Below, piece after piece: positions 51,346-60,390 of a stretch of DNA of 64,000 nt. Numbering within the stretch: position 1 is the first letter of the stretch; each line of letters opens with the position of its first letter. The stretch covers positions 620,001-684,000 of the forward strand of contig NZ_JAMQOJ010000001.1 in assembly GCF_031626495.1 (NCBI RefSeq), read 5' to 3'. The translations under genes were made by a program, and so were the position numbers. A model generated the notes under the pieces. That model did no database searches. It was not told the origin of the DNA and worked only from the letters and a program-made list of their open reading frames with translations. The stretch is from Natrinema sp031626495. GTDB lineage: Archaea > Halobacteriota > Halobacteria > Halobacteriales > Natrialbaceae.

Positions 51346-51699
51346 AGTTCAGCCTTGGATTCTATGATGAGAGGTCTCTAATGATTTTGCCTCCTCACGG
51401 TAAGCGGACAGAAAATTGTGACTCCTCTCACGCGTCTCTGGTAGTACGTACATGTACTTACGGCACGAGTCCGCTGTTCGTGAACGCGTGAAAGTCAGAG
51501 GGACGATTTAAACAAATAGTAAGTACAGTGGATAGCTGTCACGGTTTGTTCAGGTGAATCTCTGAACCTATTGTCTATACCCAACTCCGGCTAAACGAAC
51601 TATGGTCGTGGCAAACCGTGAGTTGGGACTTGTCACTCTGCTTCTTACAGTTTCTTATGCAGCATGAGACCTTTTGACAGTGGAAGACGAAACGGGTGT
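51346..51699. other. 354-bp upstream region, no gene seen
   Basis: Lies upstream of the UspA gene and of the small zinc-ribbon gene. A TACGTACATGTACTTA stretch at about 51444-51459 is AT-rich and palindromic (GTACATGTAC) and may be part of the UspA promoter. No other feature. Confidence 0.35.
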
Positions 51700-51819
51700 A
51701 TGGAGAGTGCCAAGTACCCAAGTTGTGGGAAGGAAACTCCCAGCATCTTGCTTGGAAAGGTGGGTAAAGTTCAACTCAAATGTACCGACTGTAACCACAA
51801 GTGGGTCACTGAATTGTAG
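51700..51819 (+). CDS. 39-residue zinc-ribbon protein with a missing Cys
   Basis: Frame from ATG 51700: MESAKYPSCGKETPSILLGK, then VGKVQLKCTDCNHKWVTEL. The C-terminal C-T-D-C knuckle is intact, but the first knuckle reads Y-P-S-C-G where C-P-S-C-G is expected. Either a diverging three-Cys ribbon or an early-stage pseudogene. Confidence 0.45.
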   Translation: MESAKYPSCGKETPSILLGKVGKVQLKCTDCNHKWVTEL

Positions 51820-51867
51820 CTGCTATCGTCTTTGCTCGGAATACGACGTATCTCTGGCCGGTAGGGA

Positions 51868-52090
51868 AGTGCTGTTCAGTTCGCATATCTACGGAACGGC
51901 TGGTTCAGTAGGTCGGGCGTGAAACAGACGAGATCGTCGTGCTGCACTCATCCTCTATATCTCGTACGCTGGTTCTGACAGCGATTCGGTAGTTCGCTGC
52001 GTCTCTGCAAGATACAGGGCGCGAATGTGGCACGAGATTCGGTTCGATCTGCGAAGGAGGTGATCGCTCAGTACAGGCGAAGGCATTACC
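51868..52090. mobile_element. IS/MITE remnants
   Basis: TTCGCATATCTACGGAACGG (about 51877) matches 22575-22594 with few differences. GGGCGCGAATGTGGCACGAG (about 52018) matches about 49559. Both motifs carry TTCAGTA-type sequence nearby, as at haloarchaeal IS ends. There is no transposase frame, so these are non-autonomous or decayed copies. Confidence 0.45.
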
Positions 52091-52236
52091 GGAGCAACTG
52101 CCCATCTCTCGGATAGGCGTCAGAAACGACCTGCTGAATATAGAGGATGTAGTCAGCACCGAGAGGATCTTTTGTGCAGGCACATCTGACAGAATCAACT
52201 GCAAGGATGAACGTGCGAATGGAGCGCCACCGGTTC

Positions 52237-52392
52237 TCAGATATACCGGCTTTCCGCAAAGGTGGGGTGATGCTGTTCCCGAGTTATCCCTACAAGTGTC
52301 GCTGTCGCAACTGCGTCACTCGCAATCATAACGAGAAACAGAACCACTAAGAATAACAGCATGAGAAGAACAAGGACCATATCATTATCCAT
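52237..52392 (-). CDS. Small single-helix membrane protein
   Basis: 51 residues from ATG 52392: MDNDMVLVLLMLLFLVVLFL, VMIASDAVATATLVG, then a polar tail. One long hydrophobic helix. A longer frame begins at 52512 but the extension lacks coding character. Uncertain. Confidence 0.35.
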   Translation of the reverse strand: MDNDMVLVLLMLLFLVVLFLVMIASDAVATATLVGITREQHHPTFAESRYI

Positions 52393-52405
52393 AATTACCA
52401 CTGTG

Positions 52406-52642
52406 CTACTTGCGTCTGTGCCCACAACTTCCCGGTAACCGATTTCGCGAATTATTACGCATCCAGTGACACCCGTGCTTACGGTCAGATACACAGAAGT
52501 GTTGGCTTTCAAATGACGGCTCCTTTAACCAATACAGATTCCACTCTGCCAACTCTTCGTATTGGTACGTGTATCTACGGTACGTAACCCCTGCCAGCGT
52601 GTCTTCCCCGCTCCTCAATATATAGGCAAGTGTCTTCTTCAA
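52406..52642 (-). CDS. Possible small hypothetical protein
   Basis: 78 residues, MKKTLAYILRSGEDTLAGVT, then YRRYTYQYEELAEWNLYWLK and EPSFESQHFCVSDRKHGCHW. The first 60 residues have good composition; the last part (SRNRLPGSCGHRRK) looks like read-through after a frameshift. Probably a small gene with a damaged 3-prime end. Confidence 0.4.
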   Translation of the reverse strand: MKKTLAYILRSGEDTLAGVTYRRYTYQYEELAEWNLYWLKEPSFESQHFCVSDRKHGCHWMRNNSRNRLPGSCGHRRK

Positions 52643-52790
52643 GATCTGGCCTGATAGCGTACCATTCCTTCTAATATTAATTTAAATAACTATATCTTTT
52701 CTATATAGAGCTATTTAATGACAAATAAATCATCCTACGCTTGCAGTAGATGGGGATCTGATTATCTGCATAGAGTCGGCAAATTAGCCC

Positions 52791-53399
52791 GTGAGCCAAG
52801 ACAAGCAGACATCTCGACGGCGGATGCTCAAGTTAACAGGTGTCGCAGGTTCGACGGCGCTCGTCGCCGGTTGTGGCGGCGGGGGTAACGGCGGTAACGG
52901 TGGCAACGGCGGTAACGGTGGCAACGGCGGTGGTGGAGCCGACGGATACGAGATTTCCCCCGATCAGGACATCCGATTCGACGGGCAGACGAGCGCTTGG
53001 GTCGGGCTCCAGCCGTCCTCTATCGAGGGCGAGGAGAACCCGACGCTCATCCTCGAGGCCGGTGAGAACTATTCAATCGGCTGGACGGAAGGTGACGGTG
53101 CCGCACATAATCTGGAACTCCGGAACGATGACGGCGAAGTTGTCGACGACTACACGACCGGCGATCCTGTCTCCGATCCGGGAAGCGACGAGACCTTTGA
53201 GTTCGAAGCACAGGACGTGATAACGCTCTACCGCTGCCAGCCCCACCCGGCGATGGAAGCCGAAATCCGGGTTCAGGGCCCTGCTAACGGCGGCGGTGGC
53301 GGCGGGAACGAAACCGGCAACCAGACGGGCGGCAACGAGACCGGGAACGAAACCGGCGGCAACACGACTGGCAACGAAACCGGCAATCAGTCTGACTAA
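52791..53399 (+). CDS. Halocyanin/plastocyanin-like cupredoxin lipoprotein with sequon-rich tail
   Basis: 202 residues from GTG 52791. Tat signal (TSRRRMLKLTGVAGSTALVA) and lipobox G-C. A Gly/Asn-rich linker (about 30-48) leads to a cupredoxin domain: GDGAAHNLELRNDDGEVVDD carries the first His, and ITLYRCQPHPAMEAEIRVQG carries the Cys, His and Met ligands. The C-terminal 35 residues repeat G-N-E-T-G-N-Q-T and contain seven N-x-S/T sequons. It would sit outside the membrane carrying electrons via type-1 copper. Confidence 0.88.
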   Translation: MSQDKQTSRRRMLKLTGVAGSTALVAGCGGGGNGGNGGNGGNGGNGGGGADGYEISPDQDIRFDGQTSAWVGLQPSSIEGEENPTLILEAGENYSIGWTEGDGAAHNLELRNDDGEVVDDYTTGDPVSDPGSDETFEFEAQDVITLYRCQPHPAMEAEIRVQGPANGGGGGGNETGNQTGGNETGNETGGNTTGNETGNQSD

Positions 53400-53829
53400 C
53401 AGCGATACTCCCGGTAACTCTCGGTAGTTGTCGCAGGGAAGACCAGAAGAATACTCCGGACAACTGCTTCTCTCAGGTCCAAATCCCTAATCGAGGGTCT
53501 CGGCTACGACCCACTGTTGAAAGCTAATCTGTCTGATTATATTTCATATCAGCGGGTGCCGGGGCTGTGATGACACGAGACGGTAGCATACTTGTTTAGT
53601 GTGCCCCGGCAGGGAACCTACATGTGCCCTATTTATAGGCATGGTCCCCGCAAAAACAGGGCCTGTTTCAATATCAGAGACTAAAAATAGGATGCGCCAA
53701 TATCCACCCCCATTTGAAAGAGTATAGAAGAACAATGGACACGCCAGAGGTATCGAAGCAGGCCGCGTACCGCTATACAAAAAAAAAAACGGCGGAGGGA
53801 ATTACTGGTCTCGAGTCGTTTTTCGATAT
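53400..53829. other. 430-bp region with an 11-base A run
   Basis: No supported gene. At 53735-53820 a plus-strand frame begins MDTPEVSKQAAYRYT and crosses a homopolymer of 11 As at 53779-53789. Such a run is rare in this GC-rich genome and could break or phase-vary a gene, but nothing recognisable follows. Confidence 0.4.
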
Positions 53830-54360
53830 TTACTGCCACCAATCGTCGTTCTCGAGGATGTTGTCTTCCTCGTCCTCACCGACGGGGCTGGCATTGACGG
53901 TGATGAACTCCTGATTGTCGCTGAAGGGGGTCCACTCGCGGTTCATCTCGAACACCTGCGGCTGGTTCTGGTCGTCGTCGGCGTCGGGGATGAACCCGAG
54001 ATTCTCGTCGTACTCGCCGATGTTTGCGTCGTGGGCAACGAACAACGGCACGACCTCGCCGCTGTTGAGCCACCGGATCTGATAGGTGTTGTAGTCCGAG
54101 AACCAACTGTCGTTGACGTCACCGTAGTTGGGGACCCACTCAACGACGCCCGAGACGAACGTAAACTGGGCGTTCGGGTGGAAGTTGCTAATGTGAATGA
54201 GTGCCTTCCACCCCTCGTCAAGGATACCGCCATCCTGTGCTGTTGCAGTTCCCGATGCGCCGAGGACAAGGGCACCCGATGCGAGTGCCCCTTTCTTCAG
54301 AAATGAGCGGCGCGAATCGTCTGGATCACCGAAGAGTGAATCGCTCTCATCGTGTGTCAT
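53830..54360 (-). CDS. Tat-exported secreted protein of unknown function
   Basis: 176 residues. Tat signal SRRSFLKKGALASGALVLGA with cleavage near ATAQ. The mature part is acidic, rich in Trp, Asn and Asp (ALIHISNFHPNAQFTFVSGV, then WFSDYNTYQIRWLNSGEVVP). No lipobox, so released or wall-associated. No catalytic motif recognised; beta-rich. Confidence 0.75.
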   Translation of the reverse strand: MTHDESDSLFGDPDDSRRSFLKKGALASGALVLGASGTATAQDGGILDEGWKALIHISNFHPNAQFTFVSGVVEWVPNYGDVNDSWFSDYNTYQIRWLNSGEVVPLFVAHDANIGEYDENLGFIPDADDDQNQPQVFEMNREWTPFSDNQEFITVNASPVGEDEEDNILENDDWWQ

Positions 54361-55162
54361 ACTTTCAGCCTCCAGTTAGCAAATCTGCCAGCCAGACGGG
54401 AAAGCCATGCCCCTGCAATATGGTCTATATTCACCCAACATGATCTATCGCTAAATTCGATTTAGAGCCGCGAATATGCCCGCTAAGAGAAGTCACCTGA
54501 AAAATCACTGACAGTGCTGCCTGCCTGAACTCGTCGGGCCAACGCCTATTTGTCTCACTGCCACAGGTTAACATGATCTTCCCCAGTACACGGATGTGGC
54601 CCATCCTATCGACTATCGGGGGAGATCACCCTGTATCGCACCGGCACACGATCCATCCATGTGCCAGCACTGAACCACTGGGACACCGCGTTCAGGCTGT
54701 TCGTGCCTGCAACAGGGACTGACGCCATTCCACGTTTGTCCCCTTCGTGGACCGTAAAAAGCGTACCTCGGTCATCAACGGCCGCTGGCTACGCGAGCCG
54801 CTCGCGGCTGGCCGCGGCCGTCTGCTCGCCACCCCGTAACTGCCTTCCAATTACATCGATCATTCAGTAGGACCCCCAGAAAGAGTGCTCTCTCTGAATT
54901 CAGTCCCGCCACATCGGCAGTTCGATTCTGTCCCAAGTCGAGAAATTCCCTTTCCCGGCCAGCGTTCCCCTGCATATACCGCCCCATAGTCGACACAGAT
55001 TATCGCGGTACGTCTCGGTAGATTATCGGCCCCATTCTATTACTTCCGCTGCCTTCTGTAATATAAGGTTTCTACCTGCGAGAGACAGCCGATCAGCGCA
55101 GGTTCTTATTAGCCATGGGGGAGATTTTACCCTCAACGAAATTGATGGTAACTCCTGTGTAG
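54361..55162. other. 802-bp region without a supported gene
   Basis: Mixed composition. GC-rich islands (for example 54770-54840, GGCTACGCGAGCCGCTCGCG, self-complementary) alternate with AT-rich DNA. Small frames on both strands overlap and have no coding character. It may be an old insertion-element footprint. Confidence 0.4.
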
Positions 55163-55321
55163 TCAACCAGTGCTTTCCGGATCAACGACTTCACGGCATT
55201 CAGGACATTCTGCGAATACTCGCTGCTTGCCGTTCGTCACGAACTCGATGATGGATTGATGTTCTGGGACTCTAGCGTTACAGAACGGACAGTTTCCGAG
55301 CGTCTGGTTTTCGGCTGTCAT
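55163..55321 (-). CDS. 52-residue zinc-ribbon protein
   Basis: From ATG 55321: MTAENQTLGNCPFCNARVPE, HQSIIEFVTNGKQRVFAECP, ECREVVDPESTG. Two intact CxxC knuckles (CPFC and CPEC) about 27 residues apart form a ribbon. Clear coding pattern on the minus strand. Probably the same broad class as other short haloarchaeal ribbon proteins; function unknown. Confidence 0.62.
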   Translation of the reverse strand: MTAENQTLGNCPFCNARVPEHQSIIEFVTNGKQRVFAECPECREVVDPESTG

Positions 55322-55620
55322 AGGGAACCGGGTGGAGCCATGGAGCGTGTGACAGGGGAATCCACAGCTCCATGTGATGTATTTGACCTTTCGAGTGAAA
55401 AAGGTGTGCCAGCCTCAGTGAAAGTAGAAAAGCCTTATAGAGCTTTGATAAGGTAAATTTAGTAACTTTACTTATATAAGATGGGCACCCTACGAGGCCG
55501 CGAAGATCAGATTCTAAGCACTCTCCTTACTTTGCTCGTATATAAATAGAGGGCTATAGTACTCACATATCTATCTGTATTTTGTCTATAACAATTTCCA
55601 AATGGGTGAGGGACCAGTGC

Positions 55621-55896
55621 ATGGACGGCCTCACAGGTTTCCAGCGTGACCTCCTATACGTCATCGCAGGTGCAGAACAGCCATCTGGTCAAGACGTAAA
55701 AGATGAGGTAGAGCAGTACTATAGTAGTGAAATCAACCATGGGCGTTTATACCCAAATCTAGATACAGTGGTGAACAAGGAGTTGGTTGAGAAGGGCCAA
55801 TTGGATCGTCGAACTAATTACTACGATATTACAGAACAAGGAGAGGAGGTAATTGAAGAGCGTCGTAAGTGGGAAGAACAGTATATGGATTTCTGA
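55621..55896 (+). CDS. PadR-like winged-helix regulator, copy 1
   Basis: 91 residues from ATG 55621 (MDGLTGFQRDLLYVIAGAEQ), then SSEINHGRLYPNLDTVVNKE (the Y-P-x-L-x-x-L PadR signature) and DRRTNYYDITEQGEEVIEER wing. A compact PadR domain without a C-terminal dimerisation helix. Haloarchaea carry many such small regulators. A close paralogue lies at 62676-62954. Confidence 0.87.
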   Translation: MDGLTGFQRDLLYVIAGAEQPSGQDVKDEVEQYYSSEINHGRLYPNLDTVVNKELVEKGQLDRRTNYYDITEQGEEVIEERRKWEEQYMDF

Positions 55897-55986
55897 GAAT
55901 AGTATCTAAAAATATTTCTTTCTCAGTAGCCGAAATCAACTAATCGATAACTGAGTTCTCTGCACTGAATCATATATGTACCGCCT

Positions 55987-57018
55987 TCATTGGGTGTTTT
56001 CAGGGAGCAAGAATCGGACGACATTTCCACGAGGGTCGTTTTCTTCGAAGACGAGTTCGCCACCGAGTGCATCAACACACCACTGCATGACCCAGAGACC
56101 GATACCAGAGCCGTGATATGTCGTACTCGCCGTGACTGGTTCCTTGAGAACGGTAGTCTCAACGTCCGGGATCGCTGGTCCAGTATCGATGACTCGGATC
56201 TCCCCGCGATCAGTTGTCTCCGTCACAACCACCGTGATGATGGGTGTCTCACGGTCGTTATGGACGGTTGCGTTCTCAAGCGCGTGTTTCACTGCATATC
56301 GGAGACCTCTATCGACATTTACTGATGGATTTGATCGAATGTCGACAGTCAGTTCAGCTTCTGGGTGCTGGGATCTTATCTCTGCGGCGGTTTCCTTCAC
56401 AAGATCTCCGAGATCCGTAGGAGACCGCTCTGTTGCGTCGGGTTCGGCAATCTCTTCAACTTGCCGAATAGAGTCACTCAATGTCCCAATCTCTGTAGCA
56501 ATCTCCGAGATGGTTTCGACCTCCTCTTCAAGCGTTTCGTCTTCGATGGCGCTTTTGAGCCGCTCAGCGTAGCCCATGAGCACATTGGTCTCGTTTCGGA
56601 GGTTATGACGGACGACGCGGCTCAAGAGACGGAGACGCCGTTCTCGTGCTTTGTACTCCGTGATGTCGCGGATTTCAGCAAGAACACAGGGCGGCCCGTT
56701 AATCGTGGCGCGACTGAGGCAAACGCGAATCCAGACTAGTTCACCGTTTGCCCGTTCGATTTGCCATTCGAATACCTGCTCTTCTCCGTCGGCCGCGGCC
56801 TGAATACGGCGAAGCGCCTCTTCCTGTGAAAACCGTCTGGAAGTGGCTGTAACGTCCCCAACTTCCATTTCGCGTAGTTTTGACCGAGAATAGCCGTATA
56901 ACTCTTCTAAGCGGGTGTTGACATCGAGGATGTCACCTGTCTTTGGTTCGTGTAAGATGGTACCAACCTGTAGATCATCGAATATACGTGGCAGTCTCGT
57001 GGTGCTCGTATCGGTCAT
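55987..57018 (-). CDS. PAS-domain sensor histidine kinase
   Basis: 343 residues. PAS at about 10-125 (VGTILHEPKTGDILDVNTRL and FEWQIERANGELVWIRVCLS). His box LLSRVVRHNLRNETNVLMGY (archaeal H-N-L-R-N-E type). HATPase: KHALENATVHND N-box, VIDTGPAIPDVE, GSGIGLWVMQWCVDALGGEL. Cytoplasmic, single-input. Divergent from the kinase gene at 57173, with the intergenic region shared. Confidence 0.92.
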   Translation of the reverse strand: MTDTSTTRLPRIFDDLQVGTILHEPKTGDILDVNTRLEELYGYSRSKLREMEVGDVTATSRRFSQEEALRRIQAAADGEEQVFEWQIERANGELVWIRVCLSRATINGPPCVLAEIRDITEYKARERRLRLLSRVVRHNLRNETNVLMGYAERLKSAIEDETLEEEVETISEIATEIGTLSDSIRQVEEIAEPDATERSPTDLGDLVKETAAEIRSQHPEAELTVDIRSNPSVNVDRGLRYAVKHALENATVHNDRETPIITVVVTETTDRGEIRVIDTGPAIPDVETTVLKEPVTASTTYHGSGIGLWVMQWCVDALGGELVFEENDPRGNVVRFLLPENTQ

Positions 57019-57172
57019 AGTAATTACCAGAAAGAAAACTCATAAAAACTTGAGAGCAGAGGAAGCGATTGCCTGTTGGCGAAAAGCCGTCATTTGAGGG
57101 GTATCTGTCCGGTATTTCGGGCCATCATCTTTAACATACGAAAAGTCATTTTGAAGACTACTGACGCTACAC

Positions 57173-58153
57173 ATGGAAAGTACACACCCCCCACCAGATA
57201 GCCAACGAGTTTTGATCGATAATTTTCCGAATGGGGTATTGGTCTTATTCGACGCTGATCTTTACTACCGGATCGTCGGCCCTGAGACGCTCCCATTTTC
57301 AGGCCGAAAGGCGAGGGATATGATTGACAAACACCTCTATGACCTCTTTCCTGAAGAGACTGCGACTGAACTCGAGTCGAGACTCAACGCGACAATTGAT
57401 GGGGAGTCCCGCTCGTTCGATATCGAATACGACGACCGAATTCACCATATTGAGACGAGACCGGTACGAATTGACGCGAATCCATACGGGGTACTGGTGA
57501 CCCAAGAGGTGACTGAGGTTCGCCAGACTTCGGAAGAGCTTGAACGGCAGAATAAACGGTTAGATCAGTTCGCAAGTATGCTCTCGCACGATCTTCGCAA
57601 TCCGCTCTCAATCGCGCTCGGGGAGCTTGAGCAATATCGCGAAACTGGTGATGACGCGTACCTCGATGGAATTGAGGATGCATTAGGGCGAGTTGATGAT
57701 CTTATCGTTGATCTCACGGCACTTGCTCGATCCAGTATCCCGTCTCACGAGCACGAGGAGGTTTCGCTGGCAGCAGTAGCTTGGAACGCTTGGGAAGTAA
57801 TTGACACTCGATCAGCCTCCTTCGAAACACAGGACTGCACAGTCGTCGGTGATCGGAGTCAGTTACAGGTGCTCTTCGAAAACCTGTTTAGAAATGCAGT
57901 TGGCCATGGGGGAGCAAACGTAACTGTCCGAGTCGGTCCTGTTGACGATGGCTTCTACGTTGAAGATACGGGGACAGGGATCACACCCGATGACCGCGAG
58001 CAGGTGTTTGAGCACGGGTTCACGACGGGCTATGGTGGAAGCGGTGTCGGACTGACGATTGTCAACCGAATCGCTACCGAACACGATCTTGAGGTTTCTC
58101 TCGCAGAAAGTACTGAGGGAGGTGCTCGGTTCGAATTTCGAGACAGTGGATAA
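57173..58153 (+). CDS. PAS-like sensor histidine kinase
   Basis: 326 residues. N-terminal PAS-like domain about 12-115 (IDNFPNGVLVLFDADLYYRI). His box FASMLSHDLRNPLSIALGEL. HATPase: FENLFRNAVGHGG N-box, VEDTGTGITPDDREQVFEHG, GSGVGLTIVNRIATEHDLEV. Complete. Immediately downstream a C-terminal fragment of a similar kinase follows (58160). Confidence 0.92.
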   Translation: MESTHPPPDSQRVLIDNFPNGVLVLFDADLYYRIVGPETLPFSGRKARDMIDKHLYDLFPEETATELESRLNATIDGESRSFDIEYDDRIHHIETRPVRIDANPYGVLVTQEVTEVRQTSEELERQNKRLDQFASMLSHDLRNPLSIALGELEQYRETGDDAYLDGIEDALGRVDDLIVDLTALARSSIPSHEHEEVSLAAVAWNAWEVIDTRSASFETQDCTVVGDRSQLQVLFENLFRNAVGHGGANVTVRVGPVDDGFYVEDTGTGITPDDREQVFEHGFTTGYGGSGVGLTIVNRIATEHDLEVSLAESTEGGARFEFRDSG

Positions 58154-58159
58154 CCGCCA

Positions 58160-58429
58160 GTGTGTATAACTCCACCTGTATTGAGTGTTAGTAGCGGTCT
58201 CAGATCGGCTGCAACGAAGAGTGACGCCTCTGTACGTGTGCTTGCTCCGCTTACTGAGCAGCGTGACGATGTATTCGATACTGGATACAGTACCTCGCAA
58301 GATGGTGCTGGGTTCGGGTTAAGTATCGTGAAGCGAATTACTGAAGCACACGATTGGAATATTTGTGTGACCGAAAGCCCACGGGGCGGTGCACGATTTG
58401 AGATTACTAGTGTTAAGTTCATTGATTAA
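58160..58429 (+). pseudogene. Orphan C-terminal fragment of a histidine kinase
   Basis: The frame reads LTEQRDDVFDTGYSTSQDGA, then GFGLSIVKRITEAHDWNICV and ARFEITSVKFID. This is the G2-box end of an HATPase domain only. The N-box and G1 box are absent, and the upstream part of the frame has poor coding character. It follows the 57173 gene by 6 bp, as if a kinase pair had been partly deleted. Confidence 0.7.
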
Positions 58430-58558
58430 CAATTTTGCTTCTATCATATTCATTTGGGTGACTACTTCGATTGGAGGATAACTCTCCTCAGCGGTAAGTA
58501 CAGGGGAGGCAGTTACCAAAGCAATCGATGCCCGTCTACTCGATGACCGACCAGCTAC

Positions 58559-59035
58559 TCACTGAGTCCGTACGATTGTCTTATCCATACCAGTACGGAT
58601 AGCAGGCACTTGGAAGCCGTCGAATTCGCCGACCACTTCGAGGAACTCACCGGGATCGACTGGCTTTTCGATGACCGCGTCTTCGTCCGCATCGTGATCG
58701 AGATCACGTGATTCGATGAAGTCTTCGTTCATCCCGGACAGAATAACGACGGGAACGTGTTCGAGTTCCGGGTGGTGTTTGATTTCGTGCAGAACTTCTT
58801 CACCGTCCACTTGCGGCAACTTCAGGTCTAATAAGACAATATCTGGACGGGGTGCATCTTCATATTCGTCTCGGCGGTGAACGCGGTCGAGCGCCGCTTG
58901 GCCGTCAGTGACGGTGTGGAGTCGATTAGTGATGTTCCCTTCGCGGAATGCTTCTACGACGAGGCGTACGTCTCCGGGATTATCCTCCACCAACAATATT
59001 TGCGCCTCAGGGGGACGTGAGGGGCCACCGTCCAT
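58559..59035 (-). CDS. Receiver-domain response regulator (Rcp1/CheY-like)
   Basis: 158 residues from ATG 59035 (MDGGPSRPPEAQILLVEDNP). Acidic pair E-D in the first strand; phospho-acceptor Asp in DIVLLDLKLPQVDGEEVL; Thr/Ser switch in VPVVILSGMNED; Lys in DEDAVIEKPVDPGEFLEVVG. Single domain, no output domain. Rcp1-type proteins take phosphate from phytochrome-like or PAS kinases, so it may partner the kinases around it. Confidence 0.92.
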   Translation of the reverse strand: MDGGPSRPPEAQILLVEDNPGDVRLVVEAFREGNITNRLHTVTDGQAALDRVHRRDEYEDAPRPDIVLLDLKLPQVDGEEVLHEIKHHPELEHVPVVILSGMNEDFIESRDLDHDADEDAVIEKPVDPGEFLEVVGEFDGFQVPAIRTGMDKTIVRTQ

Positions 59036-59191
59036 GCTGGAATCTGCTGACGGACGGACATAAGCGACTCGGCCTCCGTTCATCGTTTTCGCCGCGCTAT
59101 TGATATTTCAGCGTCGCTACTCGGGATTGCGTCAGGAAGTACGCATGTGTACAGTCGAGGCGAGTGGAGGGGGGAGAGAACGTATAGTGGA

Positions 59192-59403
59192 TCACGCGGC
59201 GGGGTGCGTGAACAAGAAGGTCGACCCCTCACCGGGCTCAGACTCGACCCACATCTCACCATCGTGGCGTTCGATTATCCGCTGACAGAGCGCGAGCCCG
59301 ATTTCCGTCCTTTCATATTCTCCTTCTGGGTGCCACCGCTGGAAAATTTCGAAAATCTGTTCTTGATGAGCTGGTTCAAATCCGATTCCTTGGCGCTGTT
59401 AAA
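59192..59403 (-). pseudogene. Orphan HATPase fragment of a third histidine kinase
   Basis: Minus-strand frame IGFEPAHQEQIFEIFQRWHP, then IGLALCQRIIERHDGEMWVE and SEPGEGSTFLFTHPAA, stop at 59192. Only the segment from the G1 flank to the end remains, and the G2 glycine motif is damaged (ERTEIGLAL instead of GTGIGLAL). Starts about 160 bp upstream of the response regulator gene on the same strand, probably its former kinase partner. Confidence 0.75.
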
Positions 59404-59525
59404 AATTTTATTGATTCGATACTTTCCCACTGGAACAGCCGTTGGGTAGGTCTGCGGATATAACGATACAGACTGTTCATACACGGATCTTTTTTGGTTG
59501 GTGGATGCCGAGACTGAGGTGATTG

Positions 59526-59903
59526 ATGCCTGATCTAATCGAAGCGTTCCAAGATATCGAAGAAGCACAGGTGCGAGTCGTTGCGACAATTGACTCCCGC
59601 AAGTATGAGATCGAATTCATTCGGGATGACCTTATAGAGGCGTATAGCAGGGAAGACTTCGAGGATGCCTATAAGGATCTCATCGCTAATCAGATATCAG
59701 CCGACGACTTCCGGCAAACTGTCGGGTTTAGCGACCTCAACTGCCAACTATTCCTCTTCGACGAGACTGCCGCCTTCCTCTTTCCCTCGTCACGATATGA
59801 TAGTATCTTCATCTCGTTTGACTATGAGTATCCTTTTCCCCTCCGCACCATTGTCAACACTGCCAGCACTATCCCTCACCTATCCGACGAGGATTCTGCT
59901 TAG
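59526..59903 (+). CDS. Hypothetical haloarchaeal protein
   Basis: 125 residues from ATG 59526 (MPDLIEAFQDIEEAQVRVVA). Alpha/beta, acidic: RKYEIEFIRDDLIEAYSRED, then GFSDLNCQLFLFDETAAFLF and IFISFDYEYPFPLRTIVNTA. No recognised motif. The consistent pattern of helices and strands and the good start support a real gene. I do not assign a function. Confidence 0.6.
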   Translation: MPDLIEAFQDIEEAQVRVVATIDSRKYEIEFIRDDLIEAYSREDFEDAYKDLIANQISADDFRQTVGFSDLNCQLFLFDETAAFLFPSSRYDSIFISFDYEYPFPLRTIVNTASTIPHLSDEDSA

Positions 59904-60045
59904 CAATAGAGACATGCATCTCCTGCACTTATCGCTGTTCTCGGGGATTGGGTTCGTGAACATGGTACTCGTATAGATACAGATGCATAGTGCCCATAGT
60001 AACAGTCGGAATTCATTTTACCTCGGCAACCATGTGTTCTCGAAT

Positions 60046-60390
60046 ATGCCGAAGGTTTCCCCGCGATCAGCCCTTGCACCGCTCGCCTTATTCGGTTTCT
60101 CCATAAGTGCGTACTTTCTCGTGCTTGGAGGGGTTGTGCCAGTTCCACAGAAGCCGGATGTCGTGTTGCTCGCTCTTGCAGGTGTAACGACGATTGCCGC
60201 TGCGGTCATCCGGGCGAAGATTCCTGCCGTCACAGCAGGCGTGGTGACGCTCGGATTCGCCCTCGGCTTTGCCACCGATCCACTCGTCGTCACCGTCGCC
60301 GCGGCACTCACGATCCTTGGTGGTCTCGGCTTTCTCGTTGGGACGGCAAACCATGTCAGGAAGCGTGCTACCACCACGAATTCGACCTGA
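60046..60390 (+). CDS. Small four-helix membrane protein
   Basis: 114 residues from ATG 60046 (MPKVSPRSALAPLALFGFSI). Four hydrophobic segments: SAYFLVLGGVVPVP, VVLLALAGVTTIAAAVIRA, AVTAGVVTLGFALGFATDPL, VVTVAAALTILGGLGFLVGT, then a basic tail. No transport signature. Confidence 0.68.
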   Translation: MPKVSPRSALAPLALFGFSISAYFLVLGGVVPVPQKPDVVLLALAGVTTIAAAVIRAKIPAVTAGVVTLGFALGFATDPLVVTVAAALTILGGLGFLVGTANHVRKRATTTNST

